Positions 43,276 to 51,999 are shown, numbered from the stretch's first letter. The stretch: 64,000 bases of DNA from JAVBLU01 sp031553225 (GCA_031553225.1 JAVBLU010000007.1:15804-79803); one strand, 5' to 3'. A program made the numbers and translations. The notes: generated by a model not told the origin, from the sequence alone.

Positions 43276-43749
43276 ATGCCGGAGGCGGAGCACAAACCGC
43301 TTGCGCAAAACCGCAAGGCGCGGCACGACTACTTTGTTGAGGACACGCTGGAGGCGGGGTTGGAGCTGTACGGCACGGAGGTGAAGTCCATCCGCGCCGG
43401 GGCGTGCAACCTGAAGGACTGCTACGCCGCCGTGAAGGACGGCCAGGTTTTCGTGCACGGCATGCACATATCGCCCTACGAAAAGGGCAACGTGTTCAAC
43501 CGCGACCCCCTGCGGCCCAAGCGGCTGCTGCTGCACAAGAGCGAGATTCGCTACCTGCAGGGCGAGGTGATGCGCGAGGGGCGCACGCTGGTGCCCCTGT
43601 CGCTGTATCTGGTGAAGGGCCGGGTGAAGCTGCAGCTGGCCGTGTGCAAGGGCAAGAAGCTGTACGACAAGCGCGACGACGCCGCCGAGCGCGACGCCGA
43701 GCGCGATATGGAGCGCGCCCTGCGCAACGAGCGGCGCCGGGAGGGATAG
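43276..43749 (+). CDS. smpB: SsrA-binding protein SmpB
   Basis: A 157-residue RNA-binding protein that brings tmRNA to stalled ribosomes. Family sequence: LAQNRKARHDYFVEDTLEAG, then GTEVKSIRAG, NLKDCYA, HISPYEKGN and PLRPKRLLLHKSEI, ending in a basic/acidic tail KGKKLYDKRDDAAERDAERD. The ATG follows AAAGGAGGT. The tmRNA gene is not next to it in this window. The broken NUDIX gene starts 2 bp after the stop. Confidence 0.97.
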   Translation: MPEAEHKPLAQNRKARHDYFVEDTLEAGLELYGTEVKSIRAGACNLKDCYAAVKDGQVFVHGMHISPYEKGNVFNRDPLRPKRLLLHKSEIRYLQGEVMREGRTLVPLSLYLVKGRVKLQLAVCKGKKLYDKRDDAAERDAERDMERALRNERRREG

Positions 43750-43751
43750 GC

Positions 43752-44180
43752 ATGGCGTTCCCCACGCGCATCGTGGCCGCCGCGGGCTATGTGCCGGACC
43801 GCGCGGGCCGCGTGCTGCTTATCAAAACACAGCACCGCGGATACGATTGTACCGGAGGCCAGATCGAGGCCGGCGAAAGCGTGGAGCAAGGCGTGCTGCG
43901 GGAAATTCTGGAGGAGAGCGGCGGCGTCGCCCGGGTGCGCGCGCTCGTGGGCGTCTACTCGGTGGTGTCGCAGGGCGTGTACGACGACGGCACAACCCCC
44001 GTGCCCGCCAAGGTGGTGTTCGGTTTTCTGTGCGGCTAGGAATCCGGCGACCTGCGCACCTGCGAGGAATCCTCCGAGGTGTTGTGGTGTGATCCGCAGG
44101 AAGCGCTGGCGCTTGTGAGCGCCCCGGCCAGCCGCATGCGGCTGGAAAACGCCCTGCGCTTTCATGGCCGAACGCGCCTG
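43752..44180 (+). pseudogene. NUDIX hydrolase interrupted by an in-frame TAG
   Basis: The ATG at 43752 opens a NUDIX protein with a full Nudix box GQIEAGESVEQGVLREILEE followed by SGG. After codon 95 (FGFLCG) a TAG at 44037-44039 stops it. The same frame then continues with family-like sequence: ESGDLRTCEESSEV, DPQEALALVSAPASR and MRLENALRF. A Tyr codon (TAC or TAT) would need a single change to give this TAG. It is either a nonsense mutation, a sequence error or, less likely, a readthrough. A protein truncated after the Nudix box would lack its last strands. Confidence 0.75.
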
Positions 44181-44218
44181 GCGCCTAGGAATTGCATCCG
44201 GTCTTCCGTCTGCTCAGC

Positions 44219-44253
44219 GACCGCCTTCTGTAGCGCAAGGGCGGTCTTTTTGT
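44219..44253 (+). terminator. Intrinsic terminator after smpB-NUDIX
   Basis: GACCGCC (44219-44225) pairs with GGCGGTC (44240-44246), then TTTTTG. Confidence 0.8.
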
Positions 44254-44312
44254 CGCCGTGCGCCGTGGGCCCCGGCATGCCACGCGCCAAAGCCGCATAG
44301 CATGGGCCGGGG

Positions 44313-44807
44313 GTGGTGGATTTGCCCAAGGACCGTCCGGCGTTCCGCGGGCTGGCCGGCGTGGCCGGCGCGCTGGCCGCCTTGCTGCCGAGCGCTTTGG
44401 GCGCGGCCTTGCTGCCCGCGCATATGGCGTGGTACGCTTCGCTGGCCATGCCGCCCCTGCCCATACCGGCGGCTGCGCCGGCGTGGGCCTTCGCCGCGGC
44501 ATGCGCGCTCTTTGGCGTCACGGCCGGGCTGCTGGCACAGCGCTACATCAAGGAAAAGGACGTGGAGCGCCGCACGGCCGCGCTGACGCTCGCGCGGCTT
44601 TTCCTTCTGCTGCTTGTGCCGTGCGCCTTTGCCATGCGCCAAATCGCACTGTGCGTGCTCGCGGCGTTTATGCTGCCCGTATCAGCCGCGGCTCTGTGCG
44701 GCCGCGCCCGGCCCTTGTGCCCGGCCGCGCCGTATCTGCTGGCCGCCGAGGCGCTTCCGGAGAGCGCGCTTCTTGTTTTTGCGTACGCCCTGGCGCTGCT
44801 TAATTAG
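44313..44807 (+). CDS. Divergent TspO/MBR-like membrane protein
   Basis: A 164-residue, mostly hydrophobic protein with about five helices. TspO-like traces are WYASLAMPPLPIPA (compare WYxxLxxPxxxPP), then APAWAFAAACALFGVTAG, and a terminal PYLL...LLN motif. Many of the Trp residues of true TspO are missing, so tetrapyrrole or tryptophan binding is doubtful. The start is GTG 44313 or 44316 with a G-rich but imperfect ribosome-binding site. Confidence 0.5.
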   Translation: MVDLPKDRPAFRGLAGVAGALAALLPSALGAALLPAHMAWYASLAMPPLPIPAAAPAWAFAAACALFGVTAGLLAQRYIKEKDVERRTAALTLARLFLLLLVPCAFAMRQIALCVLAAFMLPVSAAALCGRARPLCPAAPYLLAAEALPESALLVFAYALALLN

Positions 44808-44849
44808 GCGGACGCAGGCGCGCATCCGCGCAGGCGGGTGCCCATGAGA

Positions 44850-44885
44850 AAGCGGCGAGCGCCCCGCTCAGGGCGCTCGCCGCTT
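44850..44885. terminator. Long hairpin between convergent genes
   Basis: A perfect 15-bp stem (44850-44864 with 44871-44885) and 6-nt loop with AAGCGG/CCGCTT at the base; no U-run. Confidence 0.6.
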
Positions 44886-44900
44886 GACCACCGCCGGACG

Positions 44901-46289
44901 CTACGGCACGGCCAGGTCGATATAATACTCTTTGTCATAGTACGTGAAATACACGGCGATATAGTAGGTCCCCTCTTCGTAGGGGATGGGCTGTCCCGGT
45001 TCCACGTAGTGCGCTCCGGTCGTGGACGTGTACAGGATGGAGCGCACCTGCGCGCGTTCGGGCAGGTGATAGACGTAGGACGGAGGCGAGCCGCGCGGGT
45101 CGCCCTCTATGTACGCCGCGCTGAGCGTATACGGCACGGCCTTTGCGGGCACCAGGCTTTCCGCGCGTGCGATGTATCCCTGCCCGTTCAGCGTAAAGAG
45201 GGCCTCGAAGCGCACCGTGTACGGCTCGCTTCGGCGGGGGAAGCTGGCAGCGCCCCCCGGCATGTCGGCTTCCTGGCCTTCCTCGCCGCCGGCGAGTGAC
45301 AGCATGCGCCCCCCGCGGGGCAGCCGGCACAGGGCGGTGACGGTCTCCGGCCGTACGAGGGTGGTCAGCTGCAGGTACTGCCCGCCGTCCGCGTCCGGGT
45401 CGGGCTCCGGATCGGGCGGGCCTTCGGCGGCCGCTTCGCCCCGAATGGCAAAGGTCGTCAGCGTCTCCACCGTGCGGACCGATCCCGCCTGCACATAGCC
45501 TTCCGTTTGGCCCGAACGCACCCGGCAGCGGCTGCCGCTTCCCTCCATCAGCAGGGGCGCGCCGGGCGGTAGCGTGCCCGTCTGCGGCGCGCCGTCCTGC
45601 GGCCCGGCGTACACGGGGGTTTCCTTCAGCGTCACCGCAAGCGGCAACGCGTCCGTGTCCATGGGCGTCAGCTTTCCGCTCGCCTTGGCCACATACACCG
45701 CGTCAAAGCCGGAAAGTACCAGGTAGGCGTCCTTCTCCTCCAGCAGCAGCGGGTACTCCGCCCCTTCCCTCAGCAGCTTCTTGCGGCCGGTCATATCCTG
45801 CCGGAAGAAGGCGTTGTCCCCTTCGGTCATGTACACCGCCGCGGGCAGTGCCACGGCGGTCATGCTGGCTGCGGGCGCCTCGCCCATGCCCGCAAGCGTC
45901 ACGCGAATCTGCGTTTTTCCCTGTGGCAGCACCACCCGCAGGCGCAGGCGCGCGCTCTCCCCCGGCATCAGGGACAGCGCGACCGTCCCGGCGGCCTGCT
46001 CTGCTGCCGCAAAGGCGTACGGCTGCGCGCGCAGGTCCGCCGAGGCGATGGGCACAGCCCCAAGCACGCCGCTGCAACGCGCTTCCACCCTGCCCTCCAT
46101 GCGGATGCGGCCCTGGTTGCGCACGTCCACGTCGAAGGCGAATAACCGCCCGGCGACCGGCGTCGCCTCGCCCGCCGCCACAAGCAGCGTAAGACCCGCC
46201 GCCCTGGCGGGTATGGGTGAAACCGCCGCGCAGCACACAAGCGCCAATACAAGAGCCAAAGCTTTCCTCCCGCGCGCCGCGCGCCTCAT
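44901..46289 (-). CDS. Secreted protein with central SH3-like domain
   Basis: A 462-residue exported protein. The signal peptide is about residues 1-30 (MRRAARGRK, hydrophobic LALVLALVC, end PARA). The first part is a beta-rich domain resembling the Ig-like domain that modifies surface proteins (FAFDVDVRNQGRI). A central SH3-like piece lies near 240-290 (ETPVYAGPQ...GYVQAGSV). An acidic Pro linker (PDPEPDPDADGG) precedes a C-terminal Tyr-rich domain (SILYTSTT, YYIAVYFTYYDKEYY). The ATG at 46287-46289 has GGGGGGAG upstream. A cell-surface role is inferred; the family is not recognised. Confidence 0.65.
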   Translation of the reverse strand: MRRAARGRKALALVLALVCCAAVSPIPARAAGLTLLVAAGEATPVAGRLFAFDVDVRNQGRIRMEGRVEARCSGVLGAVPIASADLRAQPYAFAAAEQAAGTVALSLMPGESARLRLRVVLPQGKTQIRVTLAGMGEAPAASMTAVALPAAVYMTEGDNAFFRQDMTGRKKLLREGAEYPLLLEEKDAYLVLSGFDAVYVAKASGKLTPMDTDALPLAVTLKETPVYAGPQDGAPQTGTLPPGAPLLMEGSGSRCRVRSGQTEGYVQAGSVRTVETLTTFAIRGEAAAEGPPDPEPDPDADGGQYLQLTTLVRPETVTALCRLPRGGRMLSLAGGEEGQEADMPGGAASFPRRSEPYTVRFEALFTLNGQGYIARAESLVPAKAVPYTLSAAYIEGDPRGSPPSYVYHLPERAQVRSILYTSTTGAHYVEPGQPIPYEEGTYYIAVYFTYYDKEYYIDLAVP

Positions 46290-46336
46290 GCGGCTCCCCC
46301 CCTTCCCATTCCTTCGCCAGACCCGCCTGTGAGGCA

Positions 46337-46342
46337 ATTATA
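46337..46342 (-). promoter_or_regulatory. -10 element of the secreted SH3-like gene
   Basis: Perfect TATAAT on the minus strand, with only a T-rich stretch where the -35 should be. It is divergent from the promoter at 46385-46414. Confidence 0.45.
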
Positions 46343-46384
46343 TCATAATATGACAGAAAAAAACCGCCCGCCGCCGTATTGGGG

Positions 46385-46414
46385 TTGTGAATCCAGCGCG
46401 GCATGGCGTATAAT
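46385..46414 (+). promoter_or_regulatory. Promoter of the four-gene catabolic operon
   Basis: TTGTGA (46385-46390), 18-bp spacer, exact TATAAT (46409-46414), 24 bp before the first ATG. Confidence 0.7.
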
Positions 46415-46438
46415 GGAGCGGTTGGGAGGCGGCTGTTG

Positions 46439-47500
46439 ATGACACAGCGGGAACTCTTCGCCGCAACGCTCGCGCACCGCTCCACCGGGCGCTTTTTGTA
46501 CTACGCCGGGTTCATAGCGGAAACGGAAGCCGCCCTGCGCAAGTACGTAAACATGAAGCCGGAGGAGAGCGTCGCCGAGCGCTTTGGCTGCTTTGTGCAA
46601 CAAAATGTAACCTTGAGGGAGCCGGACGGCCATCGCCCGCCCTCGTTCGAGCGGTATTTCGCGGACATGGAGCGCCCCGCTGGCGCGCGCATCAACTGGC
46701 TGGGCGTACTGGAGATTCCCGGCAGCGTCTTTCACTTTACGCACTACGTAAGCCCCTTGCGCAACTGCGGCAGCGTTGCGGAGATGGCGGATTTCCCCTT
46801 CCCCTCCGCCCAAGGGTACACGGACGGCCACATGGCCGCCGAGGTGGCCGCCTTGCACGACGAGGGCTTGATCGCCCGCACGTGGGTGGGCCACCAGTAT
46901 GAAAACGCCTGGCAGGTGCGCGGCTACGAAGAGTTTTTGATGGACATGGCGCTTTGCCCCGAGGTGCCGCACTTTGTGATGGCGCAGATGCAAAAACCCG
47001 CCCTGGCGCGCGCCGTGGCGGCTGCCCGGGCGGGGTGCGATATGATCTCAACCGGCGACGACGTGGCCAACCAGCGCGCGCTCATGTTCAAACCCGAGCA
47101 GTGGCGCACGTTCATCAAGGCGTACTGGAAACCCGTGTACGACCAGGCGCGCGCCATCAAACCGGACATCGCCATCTGGTACCACTCCGACGGCAACATC
47201 GCCGCCATCCTGCCCGAGCTGGTGGAGCTTGGGGTGAGCGTTCTCAACCCCGTGCAGCCCGAGTGCCTGGACGTGCACGCCCTGAAGGAGCGGTTTGGCG
47301 CGCAGCTCGTGCTGGACGGGGTGATCGGCACCCAGAGCACCATGCCCTTCGGCTCGCCCGCCCAGGTGAAGGCCGCCGTGCGTCAAGCAAAGCGCGATCT
47401 GGGCTACGACGGGGCGCTCATCCTCTCCCCCACGCACGTGCTGGAGCCGGACGTGCCCCCGCGCAACATCACGGCCTTCTTTGAAGCTTGCGCCGAGTGA
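46439..47500 (+). CDS. Uroporphyrinogen decarboxylase-like (URO-D superfamily) protein
   Basis: A 353-residue TIM-barrel protein of the URO-D/methyltransferase superfamily. Visible pieces: TQRELFAATLAHR near the start, AGCDMISTGDDVANQRALMF (the GDD segment), WYHSDGNIAAILPELVELGV and LNPVQPECLD. This subgroup is common in carbohydrate and methyl-transfer loci and is probably not a haem enzyme; its reaction is unknown. The ATG at 46439 has GGGAGG about 10 nt upstream. First gene of an operon with a Gfo/Idh/MocA dehydrogenase and a sugar isomerase-like protein. Confidence 0.8.
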   Translation: MTQRELFAATLAHRSTGRFLYYAGFIAETEAALRKYVNMKPEESVAERFGCFVQQNVTLREPDGHRPPSFERYFADMERPAGARINWLGVLEIPGSVFHFTHYVSPLRNCGSVAEMADFPFPSAQGYTDGHMAAEVAALHDEGLIARTWVGHQYENAWQVRGYEEFLMDMALCPEVPHFVMAQMQKPALARAVAAARAGCDMISTGDDVANQRALMFKPEQWRTFIKAYWKPVYDQARAIKPDIAIWYHSDGNIAAILPELVELGVSVLNPVQPECLDVHALKERFGAQLVLDGVIGTQSTMPFGSPAQVKAAVRQAKRDLGYDGALILSPTHVLEPDVPPRNITAFFEACAE

Positions 47501-47545
47501 TCCCGGCGTGACTTATAACACAAACGATTCGGGAGGCAGGGAGCT

Positions 47546-48541
47546 ATGCTGGACAAGGTACGCATCGGAATCGTAGGCTGCGGAGGCATGAACAACGGCC
47601 ACGCGGACCGGTTGCTGCGCATGGAGGACGTCGAGGTTGTGGCAGTGGCGGACCCCGTGCTGGAGCGCCGGGAGGCCATGGCCAAAAAGATGTCGGCCAA
47701 GCGGCTGTACGTCGACCACAGGGCCCTGTTTGAGGGCGAACGCGACCTGGACGCGCTATTCATCGCCGTGCCGCCCGCCGAGCACAAGGGCATCGAGGAG
47801 GAGGCCGTCGCGCGCAAGTGGGCCATCAAGGTGGAAAAGCCCATGACGCTGGACCCTGTTCAGGCCCGGAACATCGCCGCCGCCATCGACAAGGCGGGCA
47901 TCGTGTCGGCCGTCGGCTTCCAGGACCGCTTCCTGCAGACCTCCGACCGCATCAAAGACGCCCTGCCGGGCTTGGACGTGGGCGTTGTGTACGGCACGTG
48001 GGCGGGCGGCATTCCGGGCGTTGCGTGGTGGCGCACGTACGACACGTGCGGGGGCCAGCTTACCGAGCAGAATATCCACCTGGTGGACCTGCTGCGCTAT
48101 TTCTTCGGCGAGGTGCAGGAGGTGTACGCGCGCGAGTTCCACGGCATTGTGGTGCCGGAGCGCGACTGCCCCGGCTACGACAACCAGGACGCCTCCGTGG
48201 CCGTGTTCACCATGAAGAGCGGACTCGTGGCCACGCTGTTCTCGGCCTGCTACCTGATCGGCGGCGCCGTATCCCCCATCAACGGCCTGACGATCCTTGG
48301 CAAGCAGCAGTCCATCGAGTACAGCCTGCGCAAGCATGTGCGCTTCATCACCGGCGAGAAGGAAATCTTGTACCCGAACAAGAACGACCCGCTGTTTGAC
48401 TCCAACCGCGCCTTCATCGAGGCCGTAAAGCGCGCCGACCCGACCCGCGTGCGCTCGCCGTACCGCGACGCCCTTAAAACGTTGGAGGCGTGCTTCGCCG
48501 CCAACGAGTCCATGCGGACGAACAGGCCCGTCGTTTTGTAA
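47546..48541 (+). CDS. Gfo/Idh/MocA family oxidoreductase
   Basis: A 331-residue NAD(P)-dependent sugar or inositol dehydrogenase. The Rossmann domain is VRIGIVGCGGMNNGHA with an acidic AVADP end to strand 2. The family EKP motif is in KVEKPMT (about residue 95), and the C-terminal substrate domain begins with YGTWAGG. Catalytic His is in EQNIHLVDLLRYFFG. Substrates of relatives include glucosides (oxidised at C3), inositols and glucose-6-phosphate. The start has GGGAGGCAGGGAG upstream. It is 45 bp after the URO-D-like gene. Confidence 0.9.
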   Translation: MLDKVRIGIVGCGGMNNGHADRLLRMEDVEVVAVADPVLERREAMAKKMSAKRLYVDHRALFEGERDLDALFIAVPPAEHKGIEEEAVARKWAIKVEKPMTLDPVQARNIAAAIDKAGIVSAVGFQDRFLQTSDRIKDALPGLDVGVVYGTWAGGIPGVAWWRTYDTCGGQLTEQNIHLVDLLRYFFGEVQEVYAREFHGIVVPERDCPGYDNQDASVAVFTMKSGLVATLFSACYLIGGAVSPINGLTILGKQQSIEYSLRKHVRFITGEKEILYPNKNDPLFDSNRAFIEAVKRADPTRVRSPYRDALKTLEACFAANESMRTNRPVVL

Positions 48542-48553
48542 GGGGGCGGTTGC

Positions 48554-49375
48554 ATGATCAAGCTGTCCGCCTGTATCGAGATGCTGTTCCGCGAGCTGCC
48601 CTTCGAAGAGCGCGTGGCGGCGGCGGCCGAGGCCGGCCTTCAGGCCGTGGAGTTCTGGGGCTGGGACAACAAGGACCTGCCCGCTGTCGCGGGGGCGCTG
48701 GCCGCCGCAAAGCTCCCCCTCGCCGGGCTGTGCATCGGCACCCGCGACGAGGCGAAAAAGAAGCAGTGGGGCGCGCGTGGCCTCTTGGACCGGCGCAATC
48801 ATGAGCTGTTCCTGTCCATGATCCAGGAGAGCGCCGCCGCCACGGCCGATCTGCTGAACGTCCGCACCTACATCGTCACCGTGGGTCAAGAGCTGCCCAT
48901 ACCGCGCTACCTGCAGCACGCTTCCATCGTGGACGGCCTGCGCAGGGCCGCGCCGCTGTGCGAGAAGCTGGGCATTACGCTCGTTGTAGAGCCCCTCAAC
49001 CCCATGGTGAACCACCGGGGGTACTACCTCGCCTCCTCCTACGAGGCCTTCGACATTCTGCGCCAGGTGGAATCGCCCGCGGTGAAGCTGCTGTTCGACA
49101 TCTACCACCAGCAGATCACCGAAGGGAATCTGATCGACAACCTGACCATGAACGCGCCCTACATCGGCCACATACACGTGGCGGACGTGCCCGGCCGCAA
49201 CCAGCCCGGTACGGGTGAAATCGCTTACGACCGCGTGCTTGCCGCCTTAAACGGCGCGGGATACGGCGGGTATGTGGGGCTTGAGTACCTTCCCAAGGAC
49301 TGCACGACGGCGCAAAGCCTTGCGCACATCAAGGCCGTGGCCGCGGCCGTGAACGCCGCGGAGGGCGGCGTGTGA
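48554..49375 (+). CDS. Hydroxypyruvate isomerase-like TIM-barrel protein
   Basis: A 273-residue xylose-isomerase-like (AP endonuclease 2) TIM barrel. Metal ligands are expected in VVEPLNP (Glu), LLFDIYHQQ (Asp and His), IGHIHVADVPGRNQPG (His) and GLEYLP (Glu); this pattern is that of the Hyi subgroup. It would isomerise or epimerise a small keto sugar. It is 12 bp from the dehydrogenase, so it may act on that enzyme's keto product (inference). Confidence 0.85.
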   Translation: MIKLSACIEMLFRELPFEERVAAAAEAGLQAVEFWGWDNKDLPAVAGALAAAKLPLAGLCIGTRDEAKKKQWGARGLLDRRNHELFLSMIQESAAATADLLNVRTYIVTVGQELPIPRYLQHASIVDGLRRAAPLCEKLGITLVVEPLNPMVNHRGYYLASSYEAFDILRQVESPAVKLLFDIYHQQITEGNLIDNLTMNAPYIGHIHVADVPGRNQPGTGEIAYDRVLAALNGAGYGGYVGLEYLPKDCTTAQSLAHIKAVAAAVNAAEGGV

Positions 49376-49454
49376 GGCGGCGGGCAAGCACCCCGCGGGA
49401 AAGCGCCGGACAAAGAGCGCCGGCATGTGAGGTTATCGCAAGGAGGGCTAAACC

Positions 49455-50309
49455 ATGAGCGAGACACTGTTTCCCCGCACAAGCGTAGGCGGCGTGTCCC
49501 TGCCGCGCATGATCATCGGCTCGAACTGGCTGCTGGGCTGGAGCCACACCTCCTCCTCGGCGGACAAGATGATCAACGCCCGCAACCGCAACCGCGACGC
49601 CATCGCCGATATTGTGAAAACGTTTCTGGACCGTGGCGTGGATGCGTTTATGGGGCCCATGGTGGACAACATGGTCGCCTACGAGGGGATCCGCGAGGCC
49701 GAACAGCGCACGGGCAAAAAGGTGATCGTGGTGGACACGCCCATTCTGGACGTGAGCGACACGCCCGAGGCGCGCAGGGCCACCAATGAGCGCATCAAGC
49801 TCTGCGCCAAGCAGGGTGCCACGTTCTGCTTCCCGCACCACTCCTCCATGGAACAGATGATGAACAAGCACGCGCGCAACATCGGCCGCCTGCCGGATTA
49901 CCTGGCCATGATCCGCGACGCGGGCATGATTCCGGGGCTCTCCGCGCACATGCCCGAAGCCGTGGTGTTCTCCGACGAGATGGGGTACGACGTGGAGACC
50001 TACATCCAGATCTACAACTGCATGGGCTTTTTGATGCAGGTGGAAATCGAGTACATCAACAAGGTGATCTGGGCGGCCAAGAAGCCCGTCATGACCATCA
50101 AGGCCATGGCCGCCGGGCGCTGCTCGCCCTTCGTGGGCCTCAACTTTTCCTATGCCACCCTGCGCCCGTGCGACATGGTGACCGTGGGGTGCCTCACGCC
50201 CGAGGAAGCCGTGGAGGACATCGAGATCGGCCTGGCCGCCATCGAGCGCCGCCAGCCCATGATCGACGGGCGTTCCTCCCCCAACAAAACCCCCATCATG
50301 CAAAAATAG
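49455..50309 (+). CDS. Conserved protein of unknown function, probable TIM barrel
   Basis: A 284-residue cytoplasmic protein that I do not recognise. Opening strands (RMIIGSNWLLGW, then VDAFMGPMVDNM), KKVIVVDTPILD and MTIKAMAAGRCSPF, and a final GCLTPEEAVEDIEIGL segment resemble aldo/keto reductase C-termini and amidohydrolase-like barrels. His/Asp-rich spots (FPHHSS, SAHMPE) could bind a metal. The ATG follows AAGGAGGG. As the last gene of the operon it probably acts on the same pathway. Confidence 0.65.
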   Translation: MSETLFPRTSVGGVSLPRMIIGSNWLLGWSHTSSSADKMINARNRNRDAIADIVKTFLDRGVDAFMGPMVDNMVAYEGIREAEQRTGKKVIVVDTPILDVSDTPEARRATNERIKLCAKQGATFCFPHHSSMEQMMNKHARNIGRLPDYLAMIRDAGMIPGLSAHMPEAVVFSDEMGYDVETYIQIYNCMGFLMQVEIEYINKVIWAAKKPVMTIKAMAAGRCSPFVGLNFSYATLRPCDMVTVGCLTPEEAVEDIEIGLAAIERRQPMIDGRSSPNKTPIMQK

Positions 50310-50348
50310 CCGGCCAGGCGCGATACGCGCCTCAGCCTGCACCGCCGC

Positions 50349-50384
50349 AAAGGGCCGCCCCGCTGTAAAGCCGGGCGGCCCTTT
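50349..50384 (+). terminator. Hairpin at the 3' end of the catabolic operon
   Basis: A perfect 12-bp stem AAAGGGCCGCCC/GGGCGGCCCTTT (50349-50360 with 50373-50384), then AACC. No U-run. Confidence 0.55.
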
Positions 50385-50649
50385 AACCGAGGACAGCCTT
50401 CCGCTGCGCGGGGGGGCTTGGTTAGGCCTGGGCCGTGGTCTCTCGGCCCAGCATGTTGTCGCGGAATGGTTGCCTACGGCCGGGAAACGTTCCCCGCGTG
50501 GCGAGACAAAGCGATGATCGCCCGGCAAGGCCGCTGCGGCAGCGCGCCGTACACGCCGCCCCTCATTTTACAGACGTTTGCCCGACTCTCCGGGCGCTTT
50601 ACGCAGGCAGGCCGCGGAACGATCCTGTCTTCACTCCGAGGAGGCGGTT
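50385..50649. other. 265-bp stretch without a recognised gene
   Basis: Between the operon-end hairpin and the convergent HAD gene. The short ORFs on both strands have no ribosome-binding site and no recognisable family sequence. No promoter or structured RNA stands out. Confidence 0.5.
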
Positions 50650-51282
50650 TCACAAAAACTCCTGCAGCTCCCAGAGGGAGGCGACGGTGAAATCGGCGAT
50701 GGGATTTGCGGCCGCGCCGGGGCGAAAGTAGCAGGCGGCGATGCCGGCACGCTTGGCGGCCAGCAGATCGATATCGCGGTCGCCGATCATCACGGCGTCC
50801 TCCCCGCGCATGGCGTGTTTCTCCTTCAGGTACAGGATGGCGTCCGGTTCGGGCTTGCGCGCAAAGCGGTGGAATTGCGGCTCGCCGGTGACAAAGTCGG
50901 TAAAAAAACCGAGGAAACCGTGCGCTTTGAGCATGGCGAGGGAGGACTCGGCGCGGTGCGTGTACAGATAGTTGAAGCGGCCGCTGCGCGCGACGGCCTC
51001 GCAAACGGCGTATGCGCCGGGAAAGGGCAGGCACATGACCGGCTCCAGCTGCGCGCGCAGCTCGGCAAAGCGCTGCGCAACGCTGGGCGGCAAGCCGTGC
51101 TTGGCCTCGTAGTGCTGCGCGGCCAAATCCATGCGCACCTGCATGCGCTGCGCGATCTCCTCCTCCGCCTCATGCACGCCCGCCTCCTGCAGGGCCAGGC
51201 TGTAGGCGCGGGTGATGGCGGGGTATGTGTCCATCAGCGTTCCGTCAAAGTCCCAGAGCACATGCCGGTACAAATCACTCAC
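50650..51282 (-). CDS. HAD family hydrolase (phosphoglycolate phosphatase-like)
   Basis: A 210-residue subfamily IA HAD phosphatase: WDFDGTLMDTYP (Asp11, Asp13), LYTHR motif II, Lys in ARKPEPDAILYL, and GDRDIDLLAAKRAG motif IV. Substrate unknown. The start is taken as GTG 51280-51282 with GGAGG 4 nt before it; a TTG three codons in is possible. TATAGT with an extended TGC lies just upstream but very close to the start. Confidence 0.85.
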   Translation of the reverse strand: MSDLYRHVLWDFDGTLMDTYPAITRAYSLALQEAGVHEAEEEIAQRMQVRMDLAAQHYEAKHGLPPSVAQRFAELRAQLEPVMCLPFPGAYAVCEAVARSGRFNYLYTHRAESSLAMLKAHGFLGFFTDFVTGEPQFHRFARKPEPDAILYLKEKHAMRGEDAVMIGDRDIDLLAAKRAGIAACYFRPGAAANPIADFTVASLWELQEFL

Positions 51283-51388
51283 CTCTCCTCCACTATAGCA
51301 CAGGCGGACGACGCAGAACAGTCACAAACGGACGCCGAAGAAGCGCAGCGCGTCAGTGATGCCGCACCCTGCGAACGGCGTGTTATAC

Positions 51389-51424
51389 GCAAAGGCCCGG
51401 CAGCCTCGGCTGCCGGGCCTTTGC
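51389..51424. terminator. Long hairpin between the small secreted protein and HAD genes
   Basis: A perfect 17-bp stem (51389-51405 with 51408-51424) and 2-nt loop, GCAAAGG at the base, no U-run. It lies 18 bp after the stop of the minus-strand small secreted protein gene. Confidence 0.6.
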
Positions 51425-51441
51425 GGCGCTGTACGGGCGGG

Positions 51442-51858
51442 TTACGGCAGAACGATGCTGCCATAGTAGGGATCCTGCGCGTTGTACATGGAGCCCACGC
51501 CGCGGCTGGAGTCCGGCAGGAGCGGGTTGCCCGTGCCGTCCCAGGCGGAAAGGGCGGCGCTGTAGTTCTCAAGGGCCAGGCTGGCGTCCAGCTGGGTCAT
51601 CTGCCCGGCCAGCACGCAGTTATGCAGATACGCCTGTTCCTGGTTGATGAGCGCCTGCTTCACCTGAGGAACCATGCCGCGCTCGGTGGCCAGGTCGCCC
51701 ACCGAATAGCCGCCGTCCAGGGCGGTCTGCAGTTCCTCGTCTGTCATGCCGAAGAAGGACGCCATGTTTGAGGTATTGCCCGCGGCAAACGCCACGCTCG
51801 ATACGAGCAGCACGGATACGGCCATCGCGAGGGCGACCCAGGTACGAATTCGTTTCAT
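51442..51858 (-). CDS. Small secreted protein, not recognised
   Basis: A 138-residue exported protein. The signal peptide is about residues 1-26 (MKRIRTW, hydrophobic core, AFA end). The mature part is helical with a repeat-like MTDEELQTALDGGYSVGDLA segment reminiscent of short DUF2680/SHOCT-like helical pairs. Cysteine appears once. The ATG at 51856-51858 has AAAGGGG 9 nt upstream. Function unknown. Confidence 0.65.
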   Translation of the reverse strand: MKRIRTWVALAMAVSVLLVSSVAFAAGNTSNMASFFGMTDEELQTALDGGYSVGDLATERGMVPQVKQALINQEQAYLHNCVLAGQMTQLDASLALENYSAALSAWDGTGNPLLPDSSRGVGSMYNAQDPYYGSIVLP

Positions 51859-51999
51859 CTTGCATTCCCCTTTCCTTGCCGGCGATCTTCTCGCCACGCG
51901 TTCAGGATAGCCCGGGAATGTGAAAGAAACGTGTTCGTTATGTGATGATTTGCCAGTTCTTCCATGTATTTTTTGTTAATAGAGTGTGAACCGCCTCGT

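Noticed and set aside
43750..44310. tmRNA gene after smpB
   Set aside because: No tRNA-Ala-like ends or ANDxxxALAA-type tag frame; the segment is a broken NUDIX gene followed by a terminator.
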